This document shows, in pieces, positions 1 through 10,126 of a DNA stretch of 64,000 nucleotides; within the stretch, counting starts at the first letter, position 1; the number at the start of each line of letters is the position of its first letter. This stretch comes from Arcobacter suis CECT 7833 (GTDB lineage Bacteria; Campylobacterota; Campylobacteria; Campylobacterales; Arcobacteraceae). The notes beneath the pieces were generated by a model. The model was not told the DNA's origin and did no database searches. It worked only from the letters and a program-made list of their open reading frames with translations. The DNA is taken from assembly GCF_003544815.1 (NCBI RefSeq), contig NZ_CP032100.1, forward strand, positions 1 through 64,000. The letters are read 5' to 3'. The position numbers were made by a program, and so were the translations under genes.

Positions 1-1317
1 ATGACAACCAAAGATTTTCAAACAATAATTCAAAAAGAAGCTTCAAAAACAGATTTTGAAAGATACTTAAAACAATTAGTTTATAAAAAAGTATCTTCTG
101 ACGAAAAAATCGCTATTTTTGAAGTAAATAACAAGTACATTGCCTCTTGGATAAAGAGTAAATTTACTGGTTTAATTCAACACTGCTTTGAAATTTTTGA
201 TGGTTCAAAACCTTCTATTGAAATAAAACTTGCTGGTGAAAAAAAATCTAAAAAAGAGATTTTAAAAGAGCAAGTTCAAAATGAAACTGCCGAAAGTACC
301 ATATTAAATCCGTCATATACATTTGATTCTTTTGTTGTTGGACCTTCTAATCAAATGGCATACAATGCTTCACTTGCCGTTTCAAATAAACCTGGAATTC
401 AATATAATCCTTTGTTTATTTATGGAGGAACTGGACTTGGAAAAACTCACCTTTTACAAGCAGTTGGAAATTATGCTATTGAAAAGGGAAATACTGTTAT
501 TTATGTAACTATTGAACAGTTTATGAACGATTTTACTTTCTCTTTAAAAAATAAAAGCATGGAACATTTTAGAAATAAATATAGAAAATGTGATGTACTT
601 TTAATTGATGATATTCAGTTTTTAAGTGGAAAAGAGCAAACTCAAGAAGAGTTTTTTCACACTTTCAACGAATTACACAATGCAAAAAAACAAATAGTAA
701 TGACATCAGATAGACTTCCTTCACAAATTGCCGGTCTTGTTGATAGATTAAAATCAAGATTTGAATGGGGTTTAACAGCAGATGTTCAAATTCCAGGACT
801 TGAGACAAAAATAGCAATTATTGAAAAGAAATCAGATTTAAATGGAATTTCTCTAAGTAGAGAAATCATTAATTTCATTGCAACTACGCTTGATAACTCA
901 ATTAGAGAGATTGAGGGTGTTTTAATTAGAATTAATGCGAGTGCATCTTTACTAAATCAAGAAATCACTCTTCCAATGGTTCAAAATTTATTAAAAGATC
1001 AAATAAAAGAGACAAAAGAGAATATCAAACTTCCTGATGTTATAAATATTGTTGCAAATCAATTAAATATTAAGCCAAGTGATATAAAATCTAAAAAAAG
1101 AACTGCAACTGTTGCAAATGCTAGAAGAATAGTAATTTATCTAACAAGAGAATTAACTCATAACTCTATGCCAGATATTGCAAAGTTTTTAGGAATGAAA
1201 GATCACAGTTCAATTTCGCACAATATTAAAAAAGCAAATGAGTTAATTGAAAAAGATGAAAACTTTAAATTAATTATTGAAAATTTAAAGAATAAAATCA
1301 TCAACAAGGAGTGGTAA
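1..1317 (+). CDS. dnaA: Chromosomal replication initiator DnaA
   Basis: Initiator ATPase that binds DnaA boxes and opens the origin. The 438-aa length is usual for the family. A short N-terminal interaction domain is followed by an AAA+ core with Walker A GGTGLGKT at residues 142-149 and Walker B LLIDDIQFL near residue 201. The C-terminal helix-turn-helix carries the DnaA signature around DHSSISH near residue 400. The window begins exactly at its ATG, so its promoter is not visible. dnaN follows after 167 bp containing a candidate origin element. Identification is secure. Confidence 0.98.
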   Translation: MTTKDFQTIIQKEASKTDFERYLKQLVYKKVSSDEKIAIFEVNNKYIASWIKSKFTGLIQHCFEIFDGSKPSIEIKLAGEKKSKKEILKEQVQNETAESTILNPSYTFDSFVVGPSNQMAYNASLAVSNKPGIQYNPLFIYGGTGLGKTHLLQAVGNYAIEKGNTVIYVTIEQFMNDFTFSLKNKSMEHFRNKYRKCDVLLIDDIQFLSGKEQTQEEFFHTFNELHNAKKQIVMTSDRLPSQIAGLVDRLKSRFEWGLTADVQIPGLETKIAIIEKKSDLNGISLSREIINFIATTLDNSIREIEGVLIRINASASLLNQEITLPMVQNLLKDQIKETKENIKLPDVINIVANQLNIKPSDIKSKKRTATVANARRIVIYLTRELTHNSMPDIAKFLGMKDHSSISHNIKKANELIEKDENFKLIIENLKNKIINKEW

Positions 1318-1484
1318 AACTTTAGAACAAAATAAGTTTTAAAGACTTATGTGAAAAGATGTGAATACAAAGACAATTTTAATCACTGGGGTAAAGTTCG
1401 TCTCAGCAGTGTTTTAAAAGGTATTTTCATCTTTTCACATGAACTACTACTTCCACTAAATTAAATAAAAATATAGGAGATAAA
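1318..1484. other. dnaA-dnaN intergenic region, candidate oriC element
   Basis: The 167-bp gap holds an inverted repeat with 20-bp arms at 1349-1368 and 1421-1440 (18 of 20 positions match). Each arm contains TTTTCACAT or its complement, and the left arm also has a second TTCAC-type core (GTGAA at 1361-1365). A TTCAC core is what has been described for DnaA boxes in Campylobacterota, so these may be DnaA sites. A smaller stem CACTG/CAGTG (1384-1388/1407-1411) sits between the arms. Origin function is inferred from location and motif, not shown. Confidence 0.5.
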
Positions 1485-2555
1485 ATGAGATTTGTAATTA
1501 CAAAGAATATTCTTGAAAATGTAATAGCTTCAATGCAACCTTTTTTAGAAAAAAAAGATTCTAGTGCAATCACATCACATATATATTTAGAAATAAATAA
1601 TGCGAAATTAATTATAAAAGCAACAGACTATGAAATTGGTTTAGAATCATACATTGATAATATTACTGATACAGTAGATGGAAAAGCAACAGTTAATGGT
1701 TCTAATCTTTTAGGAATTATAAAAAGATTAAAAAATGAAGAAATTACTGTAGAAGTTACAAATAATAATCTAGTAATAAGACAGAATAAATCAACTTTTA
1801 AATTACCAACTTATGATGCTGATGAATTTCCATCATTAAATAAATCAGAAAATTTAAAAGAATTATCAATTTCAACTATAAATTTTATAAATTCAATCAG
1901 AAAAATAACACCTGCAATTGATAACAACAATCCAAAATTTGAATTAAATGGTGCATTATTAGATATAAAAAGTCAAAAAATAAATTTTGTATCAACTGAT
2001 ACAAGAAGACTAGCAGTTTCATATTTACAAAATATTACAAATCAAGAAGCACAATTTATTATTCCTAAAAAAGCAATTATTGAAATTCAAAAACTATTTT
2101 TAGATGAAGCAAAAATTTCTTATGATGATACATATTTAGTAATTTCAAATGATAATACTAAATTCTCTACAAAACTAATAAATGGAAAATTTCCTGATTA
2201 TGAAAGAATTATTCCAAATACTTTAAAATATAATTTTCCATTACCAAAAAGTATGTTAGTTGAATCTATAAAACTTGTAACTTCATTATTTTCAAATATT
2301 AAAATCACATTTAACTCAACATCAATTCTTTTTGAATCACTTGATGAAGATAGTGAATCAAAAACTCAAATTGATATTGATTTAAATATTGAAAAAGAGT
2401 TTTATTTAGCTGTTAATGCCAAATATTTATTAGATTTTTTAAGTATGTCGCATAATGAAAAAATCAAAATAGGCTTTAATGAATCAAATTTACCATTTTA
2501 TTTAGAAGATGATAAATTTTTTACTATTGTAATGCCAATAGTTTTAGAAAAATAA
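1485..2555 (+). CDS. dnaN: DNA polymerase III beta subunit (sliding clamp)
   Basis: Ring-shaped processivity clamp of DNA polymerase III. The 356-aa protein has the usual three-domain clamp length and the C-terminal family ending (FFTIVMPIVLEK, resembling the conserved xVMPM/IRL tail). It starts at an ATG preceded by AGGAGA. It lies between dnaA and gyrB, the standard order at bacterial origins. It is lysine- and asparagine-rich like its neighbours. Identification rests on position plus overall clamp-like sequence. Confidence 0.96.
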   Translation: MRFVITKNILENVIASMQPFLEKKDSSAITSHIYLEINNAKLIIKATDYEIGLESYIDNITDTVDGKATVNGSNLLGIIKRLKNEEITVEVTNNNLVIRQNKSTFKLPTYDADEFPSLNKSENLKELSISTINFINSIRKITPAIDNNNPKFELNGALLDIKSQKINFVSTDTRRLAVSYLQNITNQEAQFIIPKKAIIEIQKLFLDEAKISYDDTYLVISNDNTKFSTKLINGKFPDYERIIPNTLKYNFPLPKSMLVESIKLVTSLFSNIKITFNSTSILFESLDEDSESKTQIDIDLNIEKEFYLAVNAKYLLDFLSMSHNEKIKIGFNESNLPFYLEDDKFFTIVMPIVLEK

Positions 2556-2563
2556 AAAATTAA

Positions 2564-4906
<2,343 letters not shown>

Positions 4907-4991
4907 AAACTAATCATTGAAAGATAACAATAATAATTTACTATTGTTATCTTTTATACAACTTCTCCTCAAATTAAATATAAAATTTAGC

Positions 4992-4997
4992 TATAAT
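4992..4997 (+). promoter_or_regulatory. -10 box upstream of the 105-aa gene
   Basis: The hexamer TATAAT lies 31 bp before the ATG at 5028 in an AT-rich stretch. Campylobacterota vegetative promoters often have a good -10 and no clear -35, and none is seen here. Confidence 0.4.
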
Positions 4998-5027
4998 AAC
5001 AATATAAATTATAGCTTTGGAGGAAAA

Positions 5028-5345
5028 ATGAATTTATTAATTAAAAACATTAGTGAACTTTTAGATATTGCTTTAAAAACTACTTCTTTTGATGAAATGT
5101 TACTCTTAAAAAATCATTCATCAATGGCTATTAGAAGAAATTTAGCTAGAAACTCAAATTTAAATCAAGAAATCATTGATTCTTTATTATATGATCCTGT
5201 ACAAAATGTTTCTTATATTGCTTCTATAAATCCTAATAACAAAAATTTTGAACGAACTTTTGGAAAGTTAAGACCTTGTGTTTTATGTAATAAGAATCAA
5301 AGTGATTGTAATTTTTGTCAGGAAACAATTAGCCATAGTTTTTAA
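5028..5345 (+). CDS. Small protein with C-terminal four-cysteine motif, unknown function
   Basis: I do not recognise this 105-aa protein. The ATG at 5028 is chosen because TTTGGAGG stands directly before it and a TATAAT-like box lies at 4992-4997. A longer open frame from 4917 would run through that promoter. The body is helical with an LRV-like stretch (NLARNSNLNQEIIDSLLYDP), and the C-terminus holds CVLCNKNQSDCNFC, a possible metal or Fe-S site. It may be an HTH- or HEAT-like metal-binding protein, but the function is open. Confidence 0.6.
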   Translation: MNLLIKNISELLDIALKTTSFDEMLLLKNHSSMAIRRNLARNSNLNQEIIDSLLYDPVQNVSYIASINPNNKNFERTFGKLRPCVLCNKNQSDCNFCQETISHSF

Positions 5346-5415
5346 ATTGTAACTCTTATAAGTCTTTTTTGGGTAAAATAGGCAAAAATTATATTTATAA
5401 AAGGGTACAAAAATT

Positions 5416-5799
5416 ATGGAAATGAAATATGGTGAAAGAGAAATATTAGAATTTGATATTAATAAAGAAGAAAATTTTTGGCCAAATATACATGAAAAGA
5501 ATTATATTATAGATATTGAATTACCTGAATTTATGGCAAAATGTCCACGAAGTGGATACCCAGATTTTGCAACTATAAAAATACAATACTCTCCAAATAA
5601 AAGAGTTATTGAGTTAAAAGCATTAAAAATTTATATTAATTCATTTATGTTTAGAGAAGTTTCTCATGAGAATTCAATAAATGAAATTTTTGATACTTTA
5701 TATGCTAAATTAGAACCTAAATGGATGAAAGTAATTGGTGATTTTAAACCAAGAGGAAATGTACATACAGTTATTGAAATAGATAGCTCAAAGTTTTAG
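5416..5799 (+). CDS. queF: NADPH-dependent 7-cyano-7-deazaguanine reductase (preQ0 reductase)
   Basis: Reduces preQ0 to preQ1 in queuosine biosynthesis. This is the short, single-domain QueF type (127 aa). The catalytic cysteine is C43 in KCPRSGYPDFA. The QueF signature is ELKALKIYINSFMFREVSHE (about residues 75-94), and the C-terminus carries GNVHTVIEI. I looked for a preQ1 riboswitch in the 70-bp leader and did not see a convincing one. The next gene starts 10 bp downstream, suggesting an operon. Confidence 0.96.
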   Translation: MEMKYGEREILEFDINKEENFWPNIHEKNYIIDIELPEFMAKCPRSGYPDFATIKIQYSPNKRVIELKALKIYINSFMFREVSHENSINEIFDTLYAKLEPKWMKVIGDFKPRGNVHTVIEIDSSKF

Positions 5800-5809
5800 G
5801 ACTTAAATC

Positions 5810-6427
5810 TTGGAAAGATTAGTTACAACTTCACAAGCAGCTGAAATATTGGGCTTGTCTTTACAAGGTATACATTATCGAATTAAAAAAGATCAATTAA
5901 AATCTATAAAAAAAGATGGTAAAACTTTTGTTTATATACCTAATGAAACAAAAGTCGATACTGCTCAAAATAAACCTAAAGTTGAATCTTCTAGTAAAAC
6001 ATCTAATTTTGACTCTATAAAAGCTGTTATTGATGTTAAAAATGAACAAATTGAGCTTTTAAAAAAATCAATGAAATGGATGAAAAAACAATATATTTCA
6101 GAAATTTTTAGATTAGAAAAAAACCAAAAAAGAATTATAGAAGTTTTTAATTCAGAAATAAAACTTTTACAAAGTGCTTTTAATGAAATGCGTTCTATTT
6201 ATAAACCACAATTAGAGTCTAATTTAAAAAATAAAATAGATGAAAATAAAGCTGATTTTATTAGTGTAAAAGATTTTTTTGTTTTAATGAAAAGATATAA
6301 TAAAACAGAACAAGAAATAAAATCAATGATTTTTAATGGAATAAAAATAGGTGATAAAAGATTTATTTATAATAAAGTAGAAAAAAAGTTGTTGATTTTG
6401 AATTCAGATTTTTTGGATTTGATATAA
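5810..6427 (+). CDS. MerR/excisionase-type helix-turn-helix protein with coiled coil
   Basis: A 205-aa protein of unknown role starting with TTG 10 bp after queF. The N-terminus (LVTTSQAAEILGLSLQGIHYRIKKDQLKSIKKDGKTFVYIP) is a MerR-like winged helix of the kind found in excisionases and plasmid partition proteins. A charged, probably coiled-coil region follows (about residues 75-150), then a second small domain. The frame has no in-frame ATG before the HTH, so TTG is the best start. It may be a DNA-binding or segregation factor; its position near oriC does not settle this. Confidence 0.65.
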   Translation: MERLVTTSQAAEILGLSLQGIHYRIKKDQLKSIKKDGKTFVYIPNETKVDTAQNKPKVESSSKTSNFDSIKAVIDVKNEQIELLKKSMKWMKKQYISEIFRLEKNQKRIIEVFNSEIKLLQSAFNEMRSIYKPQLESNLKNKIDENKADFISVKDFFVLMKRYNKTEQEIKSMIFNGIKIGDKRFIYNKVEKKLLILNSDFLDLI

Positions 6428-6430
6428 AAA

Positions 6431-6450
6431 AAGAGTACAAAAGTACTCTT
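6431..6450 (-). terminator. Intrinsic terminator of the SRP RNA
   Basis: A perfect 8-bp stem AAGAGTAC/GTACTCTT with an AAAA loop is followed on the minus strand by a run of T. This is a classic terminator for the minus-strand RNA upstream. On the plus strand no T run follows, so it is a poor terminator for the gene ending at 6427. Confidence 0.8.
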
Positions 6451-6547
6451 CTCCAGATACCCAAACACACCATTAAATAAAGTGCCTTGCTATGTTCCCA
6501 TCCTGGGGCTTTGCCTTAAATAACAATTGTAAGGGTCTAAAGAAGAG
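6448..6547 (-). ncRNA. ffs: Small signal recognition particle RNA (4.5S type)
   Basis: Read on the minus strand, 6508-6485 contains the SRP domain IV pattern CCAGG-AUG-GGAA-CAU-AGCA-AGG: the asymmetric loop CAGG/AGCA and the GGAA tetraloop-proximal segment that bind Ffh. The ends pair (CUUCU..AGACCC with GGG..UCU..AGAAG), closing a roughly 100-nt hairpin-like RNA. A T-rich terminator follows immediately. No protein-coding frame covers the region. The exact 5' and 3' ends are estimated from the pairing. Confidence 0.9.
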
Positions 6548-6639
6548 CATTCAAAATATTTTAAATATTCTCAATGTTCTTCTTTTAAAGATGGGAATTA
6601 TATCTTAAATATCTTTATATTTTGCTTTGAAAGGTAAAC

Positions 6640-7047
6640 ATGGTTTATTTTATACTTTTTATAACAGCACTTATTTCAGCAACGTTATTTCCTCTTGGAA
6701 GTGAAGCTTTACTTGTTTATGATATTAAACAAGGATACAACATATATTTTTTACTTTTATTTGCAACTTTAGGAAATAGTTTGGGCTCAGTTATAAACTA
6801 TTTTTTAGGTTTAAAAGGAGAAGAATATCTTCTAAAAAAATCTTTATTAAAAGAAGAATATATAATTAAAAGTAAGAATTATTTTGATAAATATGGTGCT
6901 TTTTCTATTCTTTTTTCTTGGTTACCAATAGTTGGTGATCCAATCACTTTTGTAGCGGGTATTTTAAAATATGATTTTAAGAAATTCCTAATTTTAGTTA
7001 TTGTGGCAAAATTTTCTAGATATTTATTTTTGGTTTTAATAATTTAA
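6640..7047 (+). CDS. YqaA/DedA-like membrane protein
   Basis: A 135-aa integral membrane protein of the SNARE-associated (DedA/YqaA) type. It has hydrophobic segments at about residues 1-20, 38-58, 88-108 and 118-135. Family features include the glycine-rich GNSLGSVINYFLG and the F/G-x-W-LP-x-VGDP motif at FSWLPIVGDPITFVAGIL. DedA relatives are implicated in lipid flipping and membrane homeostasis; the exact role of YqaA-type proteins is not known. It starts at ATG after GAAAGG. Confidence 0.8.
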   Translation: MVYFILFITALISATLFPLGSEALLVYDIKQGYNIYFLLLFATLGNSLGSVINYFLGLKGEEYLLKKSLLKEEYIIKSKNYFDKYGAFSILFSWLPIVGDPITFVAGILKYDFKKFLILVIVAKFSRYLFLVLII

Positions 7048-7051
7048 GAAG

Positions 7052-7079
7052 AGGTAAATACACAAAAGTATATTTACCT
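7052..7079. terminator. Bidirectional hairpin between convergent genes
   Basis: AGGTAAATA (7052-7060) pairs with TATTTACCT (7071-7079) between the convergent DedA-like gene and the ferredoxin gene. It probably terminates both, though T runs are weak. Confidence 0.5.
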
Positions 7080-7088
7080 AGGAGAGTG

Positions 7089-7475
7089 TTAAAAATCAGA
7101 TACGTTAGCGTGAGCTTCTCTAACGCTCATTGATATATCAGATCTAAATTTTTGTTCTTTAACTTCAGGAAGCATTAATCCCTTAGCTTTATGTTCTCTT
7201 ATTTTATAAGTTCCATCTTCATGTCCAGATAAATAATATGAACTAAAATCAACCGTATAAGGCATATCCCAAACAATTGCACCAGCTGTTGGACAGGCTT
7301 CTGCACATCTTGGTGCATCAGCGTGATCAACACACTCAACACATGATTCAGGTTTTACATATAAAATCCCATCTTGTGGATTTTTTTCATTTCCGTCTGG
7401 TAATATTGCTGCAACTGGACATTCTGATGCACATGCTTCGCAACTTATACATTCTTCAGTAATTTTAACTGCCAT
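7089..7475 (-). CDS. 2[4Fe-4S] ferredoxin, nif-regulated
   Basis: A 128-aa bacterial-type ferredoxin with two cluster motifs. The N-terminal one is CISCEACASECP. The second is CVECVDHADAPRCAEACP, whose eight-residue spacer between the second and third Cys is that of Allochromatium-type low-potential ferredoxins. A C-terminal extension of about 50 residues follows. A sigma-54 promoter lies 37 bp before the ATG, so it is very probably made with nitrogenase and is a candidate electron donor to NifH or to cofactor assembly. It is transcribed alone. The matching fdxN-type name is uncertain. Confidence 0.88.
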   Translation of the reverse strand: MAVKITEECISCEACASECPVAAILPDGNEKNPQDGILYVKPESCVECVDHADAPRCAEACPTAGAIVWDMPYTVDFSSYYLSGHEDGTYKIREHKAKGLMLPEVKEQKFRSDISMSVREAHANVSDF

Positions 7476-7511
7476 TTTCTATCCTTTTTTATAAAAATAT
7501 AAAAAGTAGAT

Positions 7512-7525
7512 GCAAATATTATTCC
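7512..7525 (-). promoter_or_regulatory. Sigma-54 promoter of the ferredoxin gene
   Basis: On the minus strand the sequence reads TGGAATAATATTTGCA, with GG and GC separated by exactly 10 bases. It sits between the end of clpX and the ferredoxin ATG and matches the nine other nif promoters in the window. Confidence 0.85.
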
Positions 7526-7535
7526 ACTATGAGTT

Positions 7536-8789
7536 TTAATTAGCTAATTTTCTAAATAAAATCTCTTTTGTTGGTTCTTGGGTTGAATTTTCATTATATT
7601 TTAATTCAACATCTTCTTCTTTATCAATGTATTTTCTTGTTATTCTACATTTTTCAAGATTGTTTTCTGATGGAATTATGTATTGTAAAGGAAGCATTAT
7701 ATTTTCAATAATTCCTCTTAATCCCCTTGCTCCAACATCTTTTTCAACTGCTATTTCTGCAATTCTTTCTAATGCTTCATCTGTAAATTCTAATTCAACT
7801 CCATCAAGTTCAAACAAAATTTCATATTGTTTGATAATTGCATTTTTAGGCTCTTTTAGAACTCTAATTAAATCTTCTTTTGAAAGTTTATTTAGTTCAG
7901 CAATTACTGGAATTCTTCCTATAAATTCTGGAATTAACCCAAAAGAAATAAGTTCTTTTGCTTCAATAGGTTTTCTTTCAGATAATTCATCTTCTTTTTT
8001 TAAGAATCCCATTTTAGGAGCTTTTTTACTTTTTTTAACGCTATCATCTTCTCTTAATCCAACAAATGCTCCACCACAAATAAATAAAACATGTGTTGTA
8101 TCAAAAAGAATTGTTTCAGCAGATGAGTTTTTTCTACTTCCTTTTACAGGAACGTAAACTTCTGCACCCTCAAGAATTTTTAATAGTCCTTGTTGAACAC
8201 CCTCTCCACTTACATCTCTTCCACTTGTTGAGCTTTCGCTTTTATTTGCAATTTTGTCGATTTCGTCAATATAAACGATTCCTCTTTTTGCTTTTTCTAA
8301 ATCATAATCTGCACTTGCTAATAATCTTGAAAGAATTGATTCAACATCTTCTCCAACATAACCAGCTTCAGTTAATGCAGTGGCATCAGCAACCGCAAAT
8401 GGAACATCCATGATTCTAGCAAGGGATTTTGCAAGAAGAGTTTTACCACTTCCTGTAGGACCAATAAGCATAATGTTTGATTTTTCTATTTCAACATTTT
8501 TAACCACTGGTTTATCAATTCTTTTATAGTGATTATATAAAGCAACTGCTAAAACTTTTTTAGCTTCAACTTGACCAATTACATAATCATCTAAATGTTC
8601 TTTTATTTTAATAGGAACACTAAGTCCCTTTTGGAACTCTTTTTTGCTATCTTTGATAAGTTCTTTTTCAAGAACTTTTGAACACATTGTCACACATTCA
8701 TCACAAATGTGTGAAACTTCACTTGAGAATATTTTTTTTACTTCTGTAATCTCTTTACCACAGAAATCGCAATTAAATTTTTCACTCAT
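7536..8789 (-). CDS. clpX: ClpX-type AAA+ unfoldase, nif-linked
   Basis: Substrate-unfolding subunit of ClpXP protease, 417 aa. The N-terminal C4 zinc-binding domain is visible (CDFCGKE and CDECVTMC, residues 7-36). The AAA+ core has Walker A GPTGSGKT (about 112-119), Walker B IVYIDEIDKI and the C-terminal GARGLRGIIENIM. It overlaps the SIR2-like gene by 8 bp and is the fourth gene of the nifA operon. In Azotobacter vinelandii a nif-linked ClpX2 controls NifB and NifEN levels; that parallel suggests a nif role here. Whether it is the only clpX in the genome cannot be told. Confidence 0.95.
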   Translation of the reverse strand: MSEKFNCDFCGKEITEVKKIFSSEVSHICDECVTMCSKVLEKELIKDSKKEFQKGLSVPIKIKEHLDDYVIGQVEAKKVLAVALYNHYKRIDKPVVKNVEIEKSNIMLIGPTGSGKTLLAKSLARIMDVPFAVADATALTEAGYVGEDVESILSRLLASADYDLEKAKRGIVYIDEIDKIANKSESSTSGRDVSGEGVQQGLLKILEGAEVYVPVKGSRKNSSAETILFDTTHVLFICGGAFVGLREDDSVKKSKKAPKMGFLKKEDELSERKPIEAKELISFGLIPEFIGRIPVIAELNKLSKEDLIRVLKEPKNAIIKQYEILFELDGVELEFTDEALERIAEIAVEKDVGARGLRGIIENIMLPLQYIIPSENNLEKCRITRKYIDKEEDVELKYNENSTQEPTKEILFRKLAN

Positions 8790-9609
8790 GGCTTTTTATA
8801 AATTCATTAATACTCACATCTAAATTAGTTAAATTGTGAGTTTTAATAAATTTATCCTCTTTTTTTGTTAATTCTTTTTTGTCAAGTACAGTTGTACCAC
8901 CTTTTAAATCAACAGTTATTTCATTAGCAACCATTCTAAAAGTGTCTTTTGAGAAATCAACACCTATAAATAAATATTCTTTATTTTTTCTGTGTTCTTT
9001 TAAAATAGGAGGTATTGCATAACCACCCATAGCTTCAGTTAACCAATCAACAAAATCAGCATCTGATATAATAAAATTCATTTCAGGTTTAGTTGAACCC
9101 ATTGGTTTAAATAAAATTGGTAAGTCTAAAGTTAAATTTTCTTTTTCGATTCGAGTGTAAGTTTTAGTAGTTACATCAAAAGAATAAATTAAATATCTAT
9201 CCCAATCAGCTGTAATTCTTGAAACACCTGTAATTAAAAAGTGTTTACAGTCACTGTAGATTTTTTGTAAGCTATCATCCATATTTGTATCGATGATATA
9301 TTTGGGTTTAATTGTTTGTAACCATTTATAAACAGCAGGAAGTTCATACTCTTTTGAAGAGAAAATATGATTTGTCATTTGAATAATGAACTCTCTACCT
9401 TTTCTTTGTTCTAAACTCATTGCAGCTCTTGAGTATTCATACATAAGTCTTGGACTCATAGCTCTTCCATTATTAAGGCTTAAAATCATTGAATCACTAT
9501 CAAATGGAAGTTGAGCTCCATCGCTATTTTTTGTATCTTTAAATATACCCATTCCTAAAAAGGGTATAAGTTCTCCATCTTGTATTTTCTTTAGTATATT
9601 ATCATCCAT
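8782..9609 (-). CDS. SIR2-like domain protein in the nifA operon
   Basis: A 275-aa protein with an N-terminal Rossmann-type start (GELIPFLGMGIF) of the kind seen in SIR2_2-like proteins. Further SIR2-like pieces are KPKYIIDTNMDDSL and YLFIGVDFSKDTFR. No sirtuin zinc-binding cysteines are evident (one Cys in all), so a deacetylase role is unlikely; NAD binding is possible. It overlaps both neighbours by 8 bp, so translation is coupled between the thioredoxin-fold protein and clpX. The function in nitrogen fixation is unknown. The SIR2-like assignment is by motif only. Confidence 0.7.
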   Translation of the reverse strand: MDDNILKKIQDGELIPFLGMGIFKDTKNSDGAQLPFDSDSMILSLNNGRAMSPRLMYEYSRAAMSLEQRKGREFIIQMTNHIFSSKEYELPAVYKWLQTIKPKYIIDTNMDDSLQKIYSDCKHFLITGVSRITADWDRYLIYSFDVTTKTYTRIEKENLTLDLPILFKPMGSTKPEMNFIISDADFVDWLTEAMGGYAIPPILKEHRKNKEYLFIGVDFSKDTFRMVANEITVDLKGGTTVLDKKELTKKEDKFIKTHNLTNLDVSINEFIKSHE

Positions 9610-10126
9610 GACATCCAGCTCCTGTGTATGACTGATATACCTTGTTTAACTCTACTCTAATTCGATCTAAATTTAGTGGAGAATCTAAGTTACTTGGCAT
9701 ATCAATATGATAGATGGCACCGTCTTTACCGATTAAAAAAAGTGCTTTTGTCAATCTATTTTCTAAGCTACCACTTACAATTTTTGTTCCGTACATATTT
9801 GCAAACTCTTCATTCACATCAAATACAGGAATAATTTTCTTAAATTCGTATGGAAACACAATGTTCTCATTAAAGATAATATATGTGAATATATCGACCT
9901 TTGCATCATTTATAAACTCATCAAAAGCTATAATTTCTTCGCTAAAATCATCAAAATTTGGAAATGACAAAAATACTTGAATATTTCTATTTGGGCTTGC
10001 TTTTTTGATGTTTACTTCTTCATTATTTAGATTAATTACATCAAAATTTTCTGCCATATAACCAATATCTATAAAATCATCTGTTAGTTGCATTTCTTCA
10101 TTTTTGTATAGTATTTTAGATTTCAT
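9602..10126 (-). CDS. Thioredoxin/peroxiredoxin-fold protein lacking the peroxidatic cysteine
   Basis: A 174-aa protein with the layout of a Tpx-type peroxiredoxin: an N-terminal beta hairpin, then NIQVFLSFPNFDDFSEE where Tpx has the strand leading to the catalytic Cys, then KALFLIGKDGAIYHIDM matching the Tpx strand before the C-terminal helix. The active-site position holds no Cys; the only Cys is near the end (TGAGCHG). It overlaps nifA by 11 bp and the SIR2-like gene by 8 bp. Two relatives lie after nifN. The fold is inferred by pattern; peroxidase activity is not expected. Confidence 0.65.
   Translation of the reverse strand: MKSKILYKNEEMQLTDDFIDIGYMAENFDVINLNNEEVNIKKASPNRNIQVFLSFPNFDDFSEEIIAFDEFINDAKVDIFTYIIFNENIVFPYEFKKIIPVFDVNEEFANMYGTKIVSGSLENRLTKALFLIGKDGAIYHIDMPSNLDSPLNLDRIRVELNKVYQSYTGAGCHG

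Noticed and set aside
5346-5415. preQ1 riboswitch before queF
   Set aside because: The 70-bp leader lacks the conserved stem and A-rich tail of preQ1-I or a larger preQ1-II fold.
8093-8413. 106-aa plus-strand frame inside clpX
   Set aside because: It is a shadow of the clpX coding strand, Leu/His-rich, without an RBS.
8782-9609. SIR2-based phage defence system
   Set aside because: The gene is embedded between nifA and clpX with overlaps and has no defence partner such as Argonaute, HerA or a TIR protein.
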